This document shows, in pieces, positions 1 through 13,121 of a stretch of DNA of 64,000 bases. A program made the translations under genes and the position numbers. How positions within the stretch are numbered: position 1 is the stretch's first letter; the number at the start of each line of letters is the position of its first letter. This DNA is from Allium sativum. Lineage: Eukaryota > Streptophyta > Magnoliopsida > Asparagales > Amaryllidaceae. The stretch lies in contig CM060921.1 of the NCBI GenBank assembly GCA_030737875.1, positions 404,590,192 through 404,654,191 on the forward strand, written 5' to 3'. Below the pieces are notes generated by a model, which worked only from the letters and a program-made list of their open reading frames with translations, was not told where the DNA came from and did no database searches.

Positions 1-2091
1 TCGTTCTCGCCTTTTCGTCCTCTTCGTTGCCCGTAGCCACTACATATGTAAAAATCGAATTTTTACTACGATGTTCAATATATAAAAATCCCATTTCAAA
101 AATATAGATTTCGCCTTTATAAAAATAAAGATTTCGCCTTTATAAAAATATCATTATAAAAATCACATCTTTATTTCGATGTTCAATATATAAAAATCAC
201 ATGTTTATCTCGATGTTCAATATATAAAAATCACATTTTTATCTCGATGTTCAATATATAAAAATCACATTTTTACTTCGATGTTCAATATATAAAAATC
301 ACATTTTTACTTCGATGTTCAATATATAAAAATCACATTTTTATCTCGATGTTCAATATATAAAAATCACATTTTTACTCCGATGTTCAATATATAAAAA
401 TCACATTTTTACTTCGATGTTCAATATATAAAAATCACATTTTTACTTAAACCCCCAGCATAAAATCTCATTTTTATATTTCTAAAAGTCTCCTCCTTAT
501 ATTTTTAAAAATCAAAACTCTTCTTGTTTGAATCAAAACTTTTCTTGTTTGAAAAATCAAAACCTTTCTAATGTAACCATTTAATCTTTTAATCCACATT
601 TACTATATAAAAACTGATTTTAAAAATATGGGTTTTAACATCTAATACTGATTTTATAAATATATTTTTAACATAAGAAAACTGATTTTAACTATGCTAA
701 ACCTATATAGAAAAACTGATTTTTATACATTGTAAAACTGTATTTCGATAGATTATAAAACTGTATTTTATTTATTAAAAAAGAACTGTGTTAGAAAACT
801 GAAATGGTTGTAAAGGAAAACTCACTGTTTTTTTTTCTTTCAGGCGATATACCGATCGTCGTTCTCCGATTTGGGTTCATCGCAGCTTCCTTCTCACAGC
901 GCCGGAGCTGGTGGATCTGCGGTGGAGGGTGAAGGAAGAAGGGGATAGGAGGCAATCGGTGGTGGAGGGGCTGAGGCATGAGTCAGCGCTGGAGGTAGGG
1001 GAATGGGGAAATCGCGCGTCAGGAGGGGGGTTGCGTCGCCGAGCAGTAGAGGGTGGGGGGGGGGGGGGTAGTCGTCGGCGCGCGCGCGGTGGTGGTCCCA
1101 CCTGGAGGCGCGATTTAGTTCTAGGGTTTTTTTTTATTCGATTTTTTTAATTGGGGGGGGGGGGTCTGCTGAGGGTTATAGGAGGGAAGAGAAGGAATTT
1201 TTAATTTATTTAATTAATTTATTTACTAAAAGTTGACTTTCACATAGGACCTCTAAACGAGGCCCACCGCTTGTCGTCCACAGCGTTTTACCCCCATTCC
1301 GAACACAATGGGATATGTATCGTAGGTTGATTCGATCGTTTGAATCGGTTTCCGTTAAATTTACATTTAAATCACTATATTGAATTTTAAACGTACATTT
1401 CAAATTACCGGGGTCACATACTAACTCTAAAAATTCTCGAAAAATATTTTCTAACTTCGTATTGACGATACGGTCCTAACAAAACTAGTTTCGTCGAATT
1501 CTGAGACCGTTTGAAAAACGGCCATTTTCCAGTCGATTAAAATCAACTAAAACTGGTCAAACGCGTTTTCCTTTGCCACGCTCACATATTGATTCGAAAA
1601 ATTATGAAATTTGAAACCTAGCAATAATTTGACACTGCGGATCTACAAAAGTGGTTTCGTCGAAATCCGAGGTCGTTCGCAAAATGTCTATTTTTAAGGG
1701 CCTGAATTCCATAGCGACTATTCAGAATCTTCAACTGAACATATCTTTTGATTTCCGCTATGAAATTTTGATTTTTCAGATTCGCTGGGAAGATATTCTC
1801 GATTAGATCCTAATGTTTTTGTTTCACTAAAATCCGGTTTGTTTTGCACCCGGTACATTTATTGAAGTTTGAAATCGAATTATCGAATTACCGCGCCATT
1901 TTTAATTCTATTTATAATTATATATAAATATTTATATTCTAACGACGACGTATATAACATATATGTTCTAATTATATTCAAAATAAATTTCTCGTCGATT
2001 TTATTTAAAATAATTCATTTTAAATAATCAAAATTCGCTAAAATTGCCAAAATAAAAATTTTAAACTAGCCCAGATTTTCGGGTTGTTACA
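1..2091 (-). mobile_element. Partial LTR, family B type, cut by window edge
   Basis: The stretch from about 600 to 2091 aligns by eye with 26600-28618, the end of the left LTR of element B, including the block around 1200-2091. It ends at 2091 in GGGTTGTTACA, which is TGTAACAACCC on the minus strand, the usual LTR start. The sequence after 2091 lacks the polypurine tract seen beside the B 3' LTR, so this is more likely a 5' LTR or solo LTR lying in older sequence. Its left end is outside the window. It contains a G-rich leader-like segment at about 850-1110 and a 34-bp tandem array. No coding capacity is supported; the short open frames in the G-rich part are low-complexity. Confidence 0.75.
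177..448. repeat. 34-bp tandem repeat, eight copies
   Basis: The unit contains CGATGTTCAATATATAAAAA and recurs at 177, 211, 245, 279, 313, 347, 381 and 415 with one to three changes per copy. Degenerate relatives extend left to about 60. The array lies inside the family B type LTR. The copies of this LTR region at 26600-27300 and 34000-34700 hold only degenerate AT-rich relatives, so the clean array seems specific to this copy. Confidence 0.9.
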
Positions 2092-2732
2092 CCAACCATC
2101 ATTAAATTTCGAATTTTTAGAAAAATATAATTTTCCAACTTTGATTTCTTATGTTACAAAAAGGTATAAAATGGAAAAATTCGCATTTTTCATTTTTCTT
2201 TTATGTACCTTTTCTAATTGTACTTGGATTTTATGTAACTACTTTATAAAGATTCCCTATTTTCCTATCCAAGCACAACTACATAAGAAAAATTCCTTTT
2301 TCTTTTTTAACTTATCTTGGAAAATTTTCATTTTCCTTTCTCGTCGTGTTTTGTTGCTTTACTTAATTTATTGTTTTTTTTTTCAAATCACAAAACTGCA
2401 GTAGATACGGACAACTATTTTCTCAATTGGGTTTATGACTTGTTCTTACCTATAAGGCCGGTTTAGTCTCGTACAATAAGGTGCAAACATGCACTATATT
2501 CTTAATTTCTACAACTTATTTTGTCCACCCACAAAATTATCTTAAAATAATTTATCAAAAAGGGTTATCATAAGAATAGATTTTCAAATCCTTCTTTATT
2601 ACAAATTCTTGTATGAAATATAACAAGAAAATTAACAAGCTATACATGCTTTATAATATGCACCTTTTTATTGAAAGAATTTTATTTTAGATAAAGTTTT
2701 CTCAAGAAATCATGTTTGCAAAATATACCCCA
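2092..2732. other. Non-coding flank between LTR 1-2091 and element A
   Basis: AT-rich sequence with no supported gene. With 15934-16544 it forms the site into which element A inserted, because the 5-bp duplication CCCCA ends here (2728-2732) and repeats after A. As the right-hand half abuts the primer site of element D, this half is probably also D interior. The frame at 2084-2404 is phenylalanine-rich low complexity and not a credible gene. Confidence 0.5.
2728..2732. repeat. Target-site duplication of element A, left copy
   Basis: CCCCA directly before the TGTAACGACC terminus, matched by CCCCA at 15929-15933 directly after the TCATTACA terminus. A 5-bp duplication is the hallmark of LTR-retrotransposon integrase. 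Confidence 0.93.
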
Positions 2733-4678
2733 TGTAACGACCCGGATTTTCGGCGACTTTGGTTATCGACATAAGCACGATGTCGATAACCAAAACATCG
2801 AAAAATCCTGGTAATTAGTGAAAGAAATTAGAGGGTGAGGAAAGATAAGATAGAAAATTAGAATAGAAGAAGAAGAAGAACACAACATCAGAGTAACACG
2901 AATCTCACAGCGGAACGAATAAATATATTTCAAAACATAACTTTGAAATACAACTTGGTACTTGAATATACATATCATTATCAAAGTACAGCACTTACAA
3001 CACAACGGAAATAAACTATAGCTATATGATCCTGAAGCCTCCTGTTCCAAGCTCTTCCAGTATATCTGTAAATCCCGACTACTTGACTGCCCGTACAAAT
3101 TTAGGCACCCAAGAGTTTAGGGAAAACAACAAAGTAAACTCCGGGTCAGTCATGGGACTGGTATGAGTAAAACAGTTTAAAAACAGTTCGAACAAGTAAA
3201 CGATATCTCATAAGACCACGCCGCATAACGGAACGGGTTTTTCCCTTATGAGAATCCAAAATAACTTTATATCAAAAATCTTTTGATATTATAATAATGC
3301 CTATCAATCATAGTATATATAATCATCTAGCAGAAACGCTTTCATCTCACGTTCTACATATATAGTATACAATCAAAACCACAAGCACGTATTGGGTAAT
3401 GGATTTCCAACTATGACAAGGTATGGAACCACCTTTCGCTAATGTACCTCTAGAGAGGAATACACTGGGTTCAACAAGAACATCTTGCAACCCGGCCACA
3501 CATGACCGACCACTCATTTCGCTTGAGTGTATCGAATGTATATCACCAACAGTTGGGATCAGCAACCGTTTCCCGAATGGGACAGCATCAACAATAGATT
3601 TTTAGAAGTAAATGAAACTCTAGATCAGGTGATTATACACCCTACTTCGGTGCGACCGACTTAGTCATGCTGCCTGCCCGATTTATGTCATTTACCGGAT
3701 GATGAGGCTAGAAGCTACGCTTTATCATCACACTAGATTCACTTTTAATGCCACATCGTCAAATCCATCAAATCACCGATTGACGTCCTCAACCATACAT
3801 TACGCGTTAGCTAAAAGAAGTTTCCTTCTCCGCTTCCACTCTTGGTACAGTTGGAGAAATCAATATACGTGATCATCTGGAAATACTCTGTCAGACATCC
3901 GTCCATACAAGTCACCCAGGAACAGGATGAACCGAAGGCACTATTCTGTAAACAGGATAGCCCTTGCATAACTCCGTCTTCAATTTGCTTTGGCATATAT
4001 GATTCGCAACGCTTATGCCAATACAGAGTGGTTCTTTGGATAATAATCCAACCGGTCTCTCCATATTAACAACGTTAAAATGGTCAAAACTTTGATAGTC
4101 TGTGATTTAACTATCGAAGAAAAACAAGTGTGCAAACAACGATATTAATTCCAAATGGAAATTATATCAATCAAACATCATTTAACATTCATCTCCTGTT
4201 TCCCTATATTCAATATTTCTTATTTTCTAAATTTGGAAAAATATACGTTATTAACAATGGAAAACATTTCCATTTCTCGTTTTCTTTATTAGAAAACATT
4301 TCTGGTTTCTTATTTGGAAAACATTTCCAAAGCTTCTTCATTGGACTTAGACAGATGTTTAAACAAAACATCGCTATGCCAACTCAAACCATTTCCTTTA
4401 CTGCCAAACCTTAACTATTCCTTAGTTAAAAACGAAGCCAATCAAGTTGGGGTAGAACTACCTCTCAGACGTTAACTGAACAACATTTCTAACTTTGAAA
4501 TAGGCAAAGTTCACTTTATTCCTTTAACTAATTTCCTTACTTAACTCTCGTTCGATTAAATCTCTATTCGATTTATTCTATTTGATTTACTCTATTCACT
4601 TAACCCCTTTCGAATAACTATATTCGATTTACTAACTTTATTCGAATAAACTATATTTTATTTACTCTTTTTACTTTA

Positions 4679-4848
4679 ACTCTAATCGATTAAACTAACA
4701 TCGATTAAATCCTTTGCTTTAACACTAATCGATTAACTAACATCGATTAACTTCTTTTACTTAACTCTAATCGATTAACTAACATCGATTAACTTCCTTT
4801 ACTTTAACTCTAATCGATTAACTAACATCGATTAACTTCTTTTACTTT
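4679..4848. repeat. 43-bp tandem repeat in left LTR of A
   Basis: Four copies of a unit with TAATCGATTAACTAACATCG followed by a TTAACTTCYTTTACTTTA stretch. The unit is itself palindromic around ATCGATTAA. The same four copies occur in the right LTR at about 12768-12935. Confidence 0.88.
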
Positions 4849-4891
4849 ACTACGTTTTCCGTTACAACTATTTCCTTTTTATAACGTTTAC

Positions 4892-5071
4892 TTACCGTTA
4901 CAAATATTTCCTATTTATAACTTCTATTTACCGTTACAAATATTTCCTATTTATAACTTCTATTTACCGTTACAAATATTTCATATTTATAACTTCTATT
5001 TACCGTTACAAATATTTCCTATTTATAACTTCTATTTACCGTTACAAATATTTCCTATTTATAACTTCTAT
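4892..5071. repeat. 36-bp tandem repeat, five copies
   Basis: The unit starts TTACCGTTACAAATATTTCC and is repeated five times without gaps. The other LTR has only four copies (12978-13121), so the array changed by one unit after the element integrated. Confidence 0.92.
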
Positions 5072-7874
5072 TTATTTTCTAAATAAATATTCCTTTTCAA
5101 TTTCTATTTATTTTCTAAATAAATATCCCTTTTATAAAACCGTGTTCGTTTTATAAATATTTCCTTTTATAAAATCCTGTGATTTTATAAAATTCCTTTA
5201 TTTCAATATACATTGAAATACTTCTTTTTTTACATCCCAGGGTTTCTTTTATGATATTTAAAATATCGAATAAAAATGATCAACATCATTCCAACCCCCA
5301 TAATCCATAACAGATTATATAACACATCATATATCACAATATATGAAAACAGTAAAATAAATGTTGAGGAATCCAGTTGGATTCCTCCAACCTGTTTCCC
5401 TGCATCACAGATGTTAAACAATATAGATATCACCTTCCAGTTCCATATGATATATTCTGTTAAACAGAATCAATATAGAAAATTTAACTAACTGACTAGC
5501 AGTTCAATAAAACAGTCAACACACAGTCAATCAGTCAATAACTAACAGTTTTAAAAATACAACATGAAATTATAAAATGTCCAGAGTTAGTGAGATTTAC
5601 TCACATTTGCAGTTCATCGTTAAAGAACGATAAACTGTTATTTGATTTGAATCAAACAGTTTATTTTGCCGTAAATTCAAACAAGCTTTGATTCGCTTCC
5701 CGTCAGTTCCATTGTGTTGCTCCTGTCCATAAGATCCTAACGGATCTTGTTTCGTCAGATTCCACTATTTCTTGGGCCCAACACCGTACTTCCACTATTT
5801 CCAGTAACTCATCTCCTTCAATATCATCCCGTTCCAGCATTTATGCAAATCATCTTCCTCCGGGATTTCTTTGAACCAGCACTCCTTTTATGGTCGATCC
5901 TTCCACTTCGCTGCTTTGTAACATGCCACCAAAACTTAAACAAAAGATCTCAGCAGACACTTACTTCTCCTCCTCTACTATCCCGTACCGTTCGCAATGA
6001 ACCCCCACCATTATCATAACTCGCAACTCCCTGGCCTGTCAATTTTCAAACCATCAGCTCCAAACCAAACAGTCCACCGAACAACCCCACTCCGCCTCCT
6101 CTCAACACAATTACAGCAACCAACTTCCAGTTAAAACCATGAACCACTAAAACGCGACACTCCAGTTCGCTGTTACCACCTCAACATCACACAGTAAAAA
6201 TCGAACCCCCCCTTCGTCACATTCAAACAGTCGTCCCCTTGACCACAGCGAACCAGAGTTCATTAGTACAGACATCGACCTTTAAACTCCCCCATACCGA
6301 AGTCGGAATCCCATAGGAACCCTCAGCCTTTCACCTGACGTGCGCCAAGCCATTTTGGCAGCAACTACACCCTCCGTTCTCCCCCTAACTTCACCCAGTT
6401 CCGGCGTATATCCCATTGACCGACGCTGATGGGGAAAATACGAACAGAATATGTATCGATTGCCTCCAACTCCTATGAAACTGAAGAGAATCCATTTCTG
6501 ATTCGATATATGTATATATTTCGATTTCTAGGAATTAACTTGATTTATTTGGAATTCTTGAGTGTGGGTTGTTTTGCTGTGAAGAAACGAGTGGCGGCTC
6601 ACAATTTCTTTGACCACGAAAAGTTTCGTTTGCGGAAATTAGGTTATAGCGTGGCCTTTATAGAAGATGATGGGTATTGTTTCCACCATTCAATTTTATA
6701 ACGGGCGGTGTATTTCCCTGGACCATAGAGAACGGGTGGTTGAAGAGAAGGATGCGTGGACCTTACCGTTATCATATATATGTATATATATACTTTGTCT
6801 TATTACCATGGTATACACCGTTTAAAGTTTCTAGTAAGTACAGTAGGTGTATGTCAAAGGACTCATGTTCTTTTAACACTTCAAAAACACTACTTCTCTT
6901 TCTCTATCGTGCATGAACAAATAATGAAGTGGAGTGATTCAATAAATTAAAAAGAAATTTACAAATCTCGTATGTATGAAAATTACAAATTATACACATT
7001 AACAACATGGATTGTTTTAATTTGCTTTGAGTATGTACCTTTTTTCCCAATTGATTCACGTATCTGTTACGTAAAACTCTGTTTGTTTAGGGACCGCTAC
7101 TGACAGAAATAAGGTTATGGTCGTAACGAGCGAGGTGTCACAACCCCAAAAATATAATAATATCGGTAGGTTTACTCATATTGTGAAACCCCAAAATGTC
7201 GATACAAGGTGCCAAATACTCCAAATAAAAAGTTGCTTATTTAATTAATTAAAAATTACCATAAAATTCTAAAAATTAAATTATCACTACGTCTCAAAAG
7301 AACCTTGTCTAAATTCAAACCCAATCTCTAGTTATATTGAAAATCCTTTTATAACATAAATAAAGCATTGCAAATTATAATGGAATTCCACAGCGACTTT
7401 TCTGAAATTTGATTTGGACGTAAATCAAAATCTATACGACGAAATCTCGATTTTTCTCTTCCACTAGAAAGATATACTCCACCAGCTCCGCACGTTTCTT
7501 GTTTCACAGAAATCCAATTTAAAACGAACTCTGTACATTCAGTTGAAGTTCGTATCACCAATTTACGAACTGCAGCGCCATTTCGAGCTCGATTTTAATT
7601 ATAATATAATTCTATGTTCAAACTGTCGACGATTGAATATATTCGTTATTCAAATTCAATTCCAAGCTGAATTAAATATCACAGATGATCCGGTTCACAC
7701 CATATCGTCATTTCAGCCAATTCTGATTATTTCAGAATTAAATATATTATTTAATTTATTTTTTTAATTAAATATTCATCATTATTTAATTCCACGATTA
7801 TTTAATTCACTAAACCTCCATTTATATAATAAAATAAATTAATCATAATACCCCTGCCAATGCGGGTCATTACA

Positions 7875-7887
7875 ATCTTCCCCACTT
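7875..7887 (-). promoter_or_regulatory. Polypurine tract of element A
   Basis: On the minus strand AAGTGGGGAAGAT lies directly before the TGTAATGACC start of the 3' LTR, where the plus-strand DNA primer is made. The preceding TTTCGAGGACGAAAT motif is typical of Ty3/gypsy chromovirus 3' ends. Confidence 0.88.
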
Positions 7888-10848
7888 AAAATAATTTCGT
7901 CCTCGAAATTGCTAAAAGGAGAGGATGACCCTATCGACTGGTTAGAACATACTTGTTCACTTCTTATCTTCAGTAGCAACTGAATCAATTTAATTTCAAT
8001 TAAATTATTAATTTATTCTTATCATCGAAAATTTTCAAAAATCTTGAAAATTTTCTAACTCCTTATTCTTCGAAAAATTTCGCCAGCACCTTCTTTGTAC
8101 TGGTCAATCGCTCCAACTCGCCTCTCTGGGCCATCTCCAACCCAAAAGAAATCAAACAGCCAAGCGGCTTGCCAATTCGGCTCATAAATCTTATATCCAA
8201 TAGAAATATAAACTGGTAACTTTTGTCGGCATATCATTATATCCTTTCCACCTGTTATCAATTTAGCAGATACAAGGGTCATCCCAAACAAATCCCAATC
8301 TGCTTTTATCCACAACGCAACCATTCGCTTATATCCGAGCCGTATATCATTTTAACTCGAGTTTCTTCTCGATTCCTAACTCTTAACTTGATTATCCCTT
8401 TACATTTCAAATTTGAATCTCACAAATTCAATTTGTCTCGATATCATTCAAATTCAATCTCAGTTACCACTTTACTGACTTTACTTTTATTCAAATTTCT
8501 TTCACAAATTTCTGTTAAATTTGTTTTTGATTCAAACAGTCTTTCCCTGGGAATTTTAAATAGTTTTCTTTTTTCAAAAAAAATCAAAATTTCCTTTTGA
8601 ACATCTCACTGAGCCCTTAACTAATATTCCATTAGTTAAATCACTTCTCTATTTCTTTATCAATATTTGTTAACCAAATATTTTCAATAACCATATTGGC
8701 CTTTTATGTTATTTGGAAAACATTTCCGAATATCGCCTTCCTTTATTTTCTAACTTTAGAAAATATATGTTATTTATAATTGGAAAATATTCCAATTACT
8801 TATCTCTTTTCCGATCTTGTTTATTTCTATACTTAGGAAATATTCTTTATTTTTCTATTTCCAAGTTTACACTTATTTGGGTTAAAACGGATGTTGTGTA
8901 AAACATCGTTACGACAACCCAAATACTATATTCAACTAACTCTTATTCAACATTGATCTTCGAGCTTGAAATCTTACTATTTATTGGTTAATAATGAAAT
9001 CAATCAAGTTGGGGTATAACTACCTCTCAGACCTTGACTGAATAACATTTATAACGTCAAAACAGATATGACTACTTACTCGAATAATCGATACCATACA
9101 ACTACTTATTCAATTTTAAACACGTATACGCTTCCTCTTTCTATTCTTACTAGATTTTATTCCTAGTCTCCCTTTTTGATTTTACTATTCTATTTCTAAG
9201 TTTGTTTCCTTATCGACTTCTATATATATCGATACATTGATTTCTAACTATCAAATTATCTTAAAAATATTCTAACTTCTTAAATTCCCGGAGAAATTCG
9301 CCATAACCTCCTTTATACCAGGAGCATCAGGATATTTCAAATAGCCTCCCATGGCCCTCACCAATCCAAAAGAAAAAGAAAAAGCCAAGCGGCTAGCCGA
9401 TACGGCGCATAAAATCTCATATATGAAATTAAATACATACCTTTCCGTCGAGCATTCTATTTATATACCTTCCTACCTTATCCGTACCTATCTCATGTAT
9501 ATTTATACTTGCCCCATCTATTTTAACTATACCTGATCGTTTTTACTCAGTTCGTTAATTAATTTGTTAATTAACTCTTTAGTCTATTTCACTTTTATAT
9601 TTGAACATACATGTTCAAACATAGGTTTAACTTGTTTATCAACTAACTGAATTCCATTTCAATTTTATTTGAATTTCATATATTCAAACTCCCTTTGAAT
9701 TTCTATATTTGAATCCTATTATTAATCTATATGAATTCTATATTCAATTTTCCATTATTTAAATCTTCTCTATTCAAATCTCATTTGAATTTCTATATTC
9801 AAATCCCCTTTGAATTTTTCTTATTTAAATTCTATGTTTGAACTTCCTTTCTTCAAATTCCCTTTCAAACTTTCTTTATTCATTCTTTACATAAGTCTCG
9901 ATTTCAATTCCTTTTGAAATCGATATTACTACCTTTGGAAAATAGGTTCCCCTTTCAACATCACACTTGTATTTTTATTTCTGAATTACCCAATGATAAT
10001 TCTTTTCACTTCATTTATAAACTTCGTTTATAAAGGAACTTCTCGTTTTATTTCTTTTAAAACGAGTTAATATTTCAAATCTATTTCAAAATTCAAATTC
10101 TATATTTTAAATCTATTTTGAAATTCAACACACTTGTCTTTCCCAAAACAAATTCAAAACAGTATCTCTGGTAGTAATTCGTCACTTACAACTCGAAAAT
10201 GAATACTGATGATGCAGCTGTCATCATCAGAATCTATTTTCCAGCGATCGAAGTGAGTTCAATACTATAAAACCATTTCTAAACATTTCCACTTTGAAAT
10301 TCATTTCAAAATATAATTCACACTGCTTGTAAAACAATTTAAAATCTCCCAGGATATTAAATTTTCCTTACTATTAATCCCAATCATTTACAAACACTTA
10401 TCCAATTTTCCAGAATTTTAATTCAATTTCTGGTTTAAGTTTCAGATTTAACTCATCTGATTTCACGTATTTCACTTATATGAATTCTGACTGGTTATTC
10501 ACATAACCATTTAATTTATAATCTTACTTGATTATAATAACAACCAATATATCCAATATATCTCAAAATATACTTTGGGTAAACTTATTTCGTTTACCCT
10601 CTTTTCAAAACATACCATGATGGTTCATCGTATTCAAGTGTTTACAAAATCCCTACCGATATAGTGGATCAAACTGATCGACCAGAACTCATAAACTACT
10701 CAACCAATAAATCTTCACAATATAAAACAATTTTTTATATCAATAACAAATACGTTCACTCGTATATATACACTAAATCTCAGTCTAGGGTATTACTAAC
10801 CCTATCTCTACCGAGTCACGCCACAGAGCCAAGTAATTCTTAACTTAA
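7888..10848 (-). other. Non-coding interior of element A
   Basis: About 3 kb with no retroviral domain in any frame. It holds two copies of a conserved block (about 8040-8190 and 9270-9420), each reading on the minus strand with a peptide like FFWIGxG followed by a YKGGYGEF-like string. A related block is in the interior of element B at about 28785-28895. Between them, about 8640-9060 resembles the element's own LTR at about 4200-4500 (for example CAATCAAGTTGGGGTA at 9001 and 4441). 9655-9860 is a degenerate array of TTTGAATTTCTATATTCAAA-like units. The interior looks rearranged rather than coding. Confidence 0.7.
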
Positions 10849-10860
10849 GCTCTGATACCA
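10849..10860 (-). promoter_or_regulatory. Primer-binding site of element A
   Basis: The minus strand reads TGGTATCAGAGC two bases after the end of the 5' LTR (LTR starts at 10863). This is complementary to the 3' end of initiator methionine tRNA, the usual primer of plant Ty3/gypsy elements. Confidence 0.95.
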
Positions 10861-12767
10861 ACTGTAACGACCCGGATTTTCGGCGACTTTGGTTATCGAC
10901 ATAAGCACGATGTCGATAACCAAAACATCGAAAAATCCTGGTAATTAGTGAAAGAAATTAGAGGGTGAGGAAAGATAAGATAGAAAATTAGAATAGAAGA
11001 AGAAGAAGAAGAACACAACATCAGAGTAACACGAATCTCACAGCGGAACGAATAAATATATTTCATAACATAACTTTGAAATACAACTTGGTACTTGAAT
11101 ATACATATCATTATCAAAGTACAGCACTTACAACACAGCGGAAATAAACTATAGCTATATGATCCTGAAGCCTCTTGCTCCAAGCTCTTCCAGTATATCT
11201 GTAAATCCCGACTACTTGACTGCCTGTACAAATTTAGGCACACAAGAGTTTAGGGAAAACAACAAAGTAAAATCCGGGTCAGTCATGGGACTGGTATGAG
11301 TAAAACAGTTTAAAAACAGTTCGAACAAGTAAACGATATCTCATAAGACCACGCCGCATAACGGAACGGGTTTTTCCCTTATGAGAATCCAAAATAACTT
11401 TATATCAAAAATGTTTTGATATTATAATAATGCCTATCAATCACAGTATATATAATCATCTAGCAGAAACGCTTTAATCTCACGTTCTACATATATAGTA
11501 TACAATCAAAACCGCAAGCACGTATTGGGTAATGGATTTCCAACTATGACAAGGTATGGAACCACCTTTCGCTAATGTACCTCTAGAGAGGAATACACTG
11601 GGTTCAACAAGAACATCTTGCAACCTGGCCACACATGACCGACCACTCATTTCGCTTGAGTGTATCGAATGTATATCACCAACAGTTGGGATCAGCAACC
11701 GTTTCCCGAATGGGACAGCATCAACAATAGATTTTTAGAAGTAAATGAAACTCTAGATCAGGTGATTATACACCCTACTTCGGTGCGACCGACTTAGCCA
11801 TGCTGCCTGCCCGATTTATGTCATTTACCGGATGATGAGGCTAGAAGCTACGCTTTATCATCACACTAGATTCACTTTGAATGCCACATCGTCAAATCCA
11901 TCAAATCACCGATTGACGTCCTCAACCATACATTACGCGTTAGCTAAAAGAAGTTTCCTTCTCCGCTTCCACTCTTGGTACAGTTGGAGAAATCAATATA
12001 CGTGATCATCTGGAAATACTCTGTCAGTCATCCGTCCATACAAGTCACCCAGGAACAGGATGAACCGAAGGCACTATTCTGTAAACAGGATAGCCCTTGC
12101 ATAACTCCGTCTTCAATTTCCTTTGGCATATATGATTCGCAACGCTTATGCCAATACAGAGTGGTTCTTTGGATAATAATCCAACCGGTCTCTCCATATT
12201 AACAACGTTAAAATGGTCAAAACTTCGATAGTCTGTGATTTAACTATCGAAGAAAAACAAGTGTGCAAACAACGATATTAATTCCAAATGGAAATTATAT
12301 TCAATATTTCTTATTTTCTAAATTTGAAAAAATATACGTTATTAACAATGGAAAACATTTCCATTTCTCGTTTTCTTTATTAGAAAACAATTTTGGTTTC
12401 TTATTTGGAAAACATTTCCAAAGCTTCTTCATTGGACTTACACAGATGTTTAAACAAAACATCGCTATGCCAACTCAAACCATTTCATTTACTGCCAAAC
12501 CTTAACTATTCCTTAGTTAAAAACGAAGCCAATCAAGTTGGGGTAGAACTACCTCTCAGACCTTAACTGAACAACATTTCTAACTTTGAAATAGCCAAAG
12601 TTCACTTTATTCCTTTAACTAATTTCCTTACTTAACTCTTGTTCGAATAAATCTCTATTCGATTTATTCTATTTGATTTACTCTATTCACTTAACCCCTT
12701 TCGATTAACTATATTCGATTTACTAACTTTATTCGAATAAACTATATTTTATTTACTCTTTTTACTT

Positions 12768-12935
12768 TAATTGATTAAACTAACATCGATTAACTCCTTT
12801 GCTTTAACACTAATCGATTAACTAACATCGATTAACTTCTTTTACTTTAACTCTAATCGATTAACTAACATCGATTAACTTCCTTTACTTTAACTCTAAT
12901 CGATTAACTAACATCGATTAACTTCTTTTACTTTA
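12768..12935. repeat. 43-bp tandem repeat in right LTR of A
   Basis: Four copies matching 4679-4848; the first copy lacks a few bases at its start. Confidence 0.85.
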
Positions 12936-12977
12936 CTACGTTTTCCGTTACAACTATTTCCTTTTTATAACGTTTAC

Positions 12978-13121
12978 TTACCGTTACAAATATTTCCTAT
13001 TTATAACTTCTATTTACCGTTACAAATATTTCCTATTTATAACTTCTATTTACCGTTACAAATATTTCATATTTATAACTTCTATTTACCATTACAAATA
13101 TTTCCTATTTATAACTTCTAT
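12978..13121. repeat. 36-bp tandem repeat, four copies
   Basis: Same unit as 4892-5071, with one unit fewer. This accounts for 36 of the 76 bp length difference between the two LTRs of A. Confidence 0.9.

Larger units (their letters stand above)
2733..7874 (-). mobile_element. Element A 3' LTR (left on the plus strand)
   Basis: Begins TGTAACGACCCGG and ends GCGGGTCATTACA. It holds a CAGTC-ATGG-GACTG hairpin (3147-3160), a conserved block at about 3340-3620, two tandem arrays (4679-4848 and 4892-5071), a possible splice donor GTGAGT on the minus strand (5599-5604), a C/G-rich leader-like segment at about 5700-6420 and a possible minus-strand TATA box (6694-6700). All frames are short and non-homologous to known proteins. 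Confidence 0.92.

Noticed and set aside
177..448. 34-bp regular repeat resembling a CRISPR array
   Set aside because: Copies are contiguous with no spacers, and the sequence lies inside a plant LTR.
2084..2404. 106-codon plus frame rich in Phe and Leu
   Set aside because: It is the translation of T-rich intergenic sequence and overlaps an LTR terminus. No family match.
10849..10860. tRNA gene suggested by TGGTATCAGAGC
   Set aside because: Only the 3' tRNA complement is present beside LTR ends; no cloverleaf surrounds it. It is a primer-binding site.
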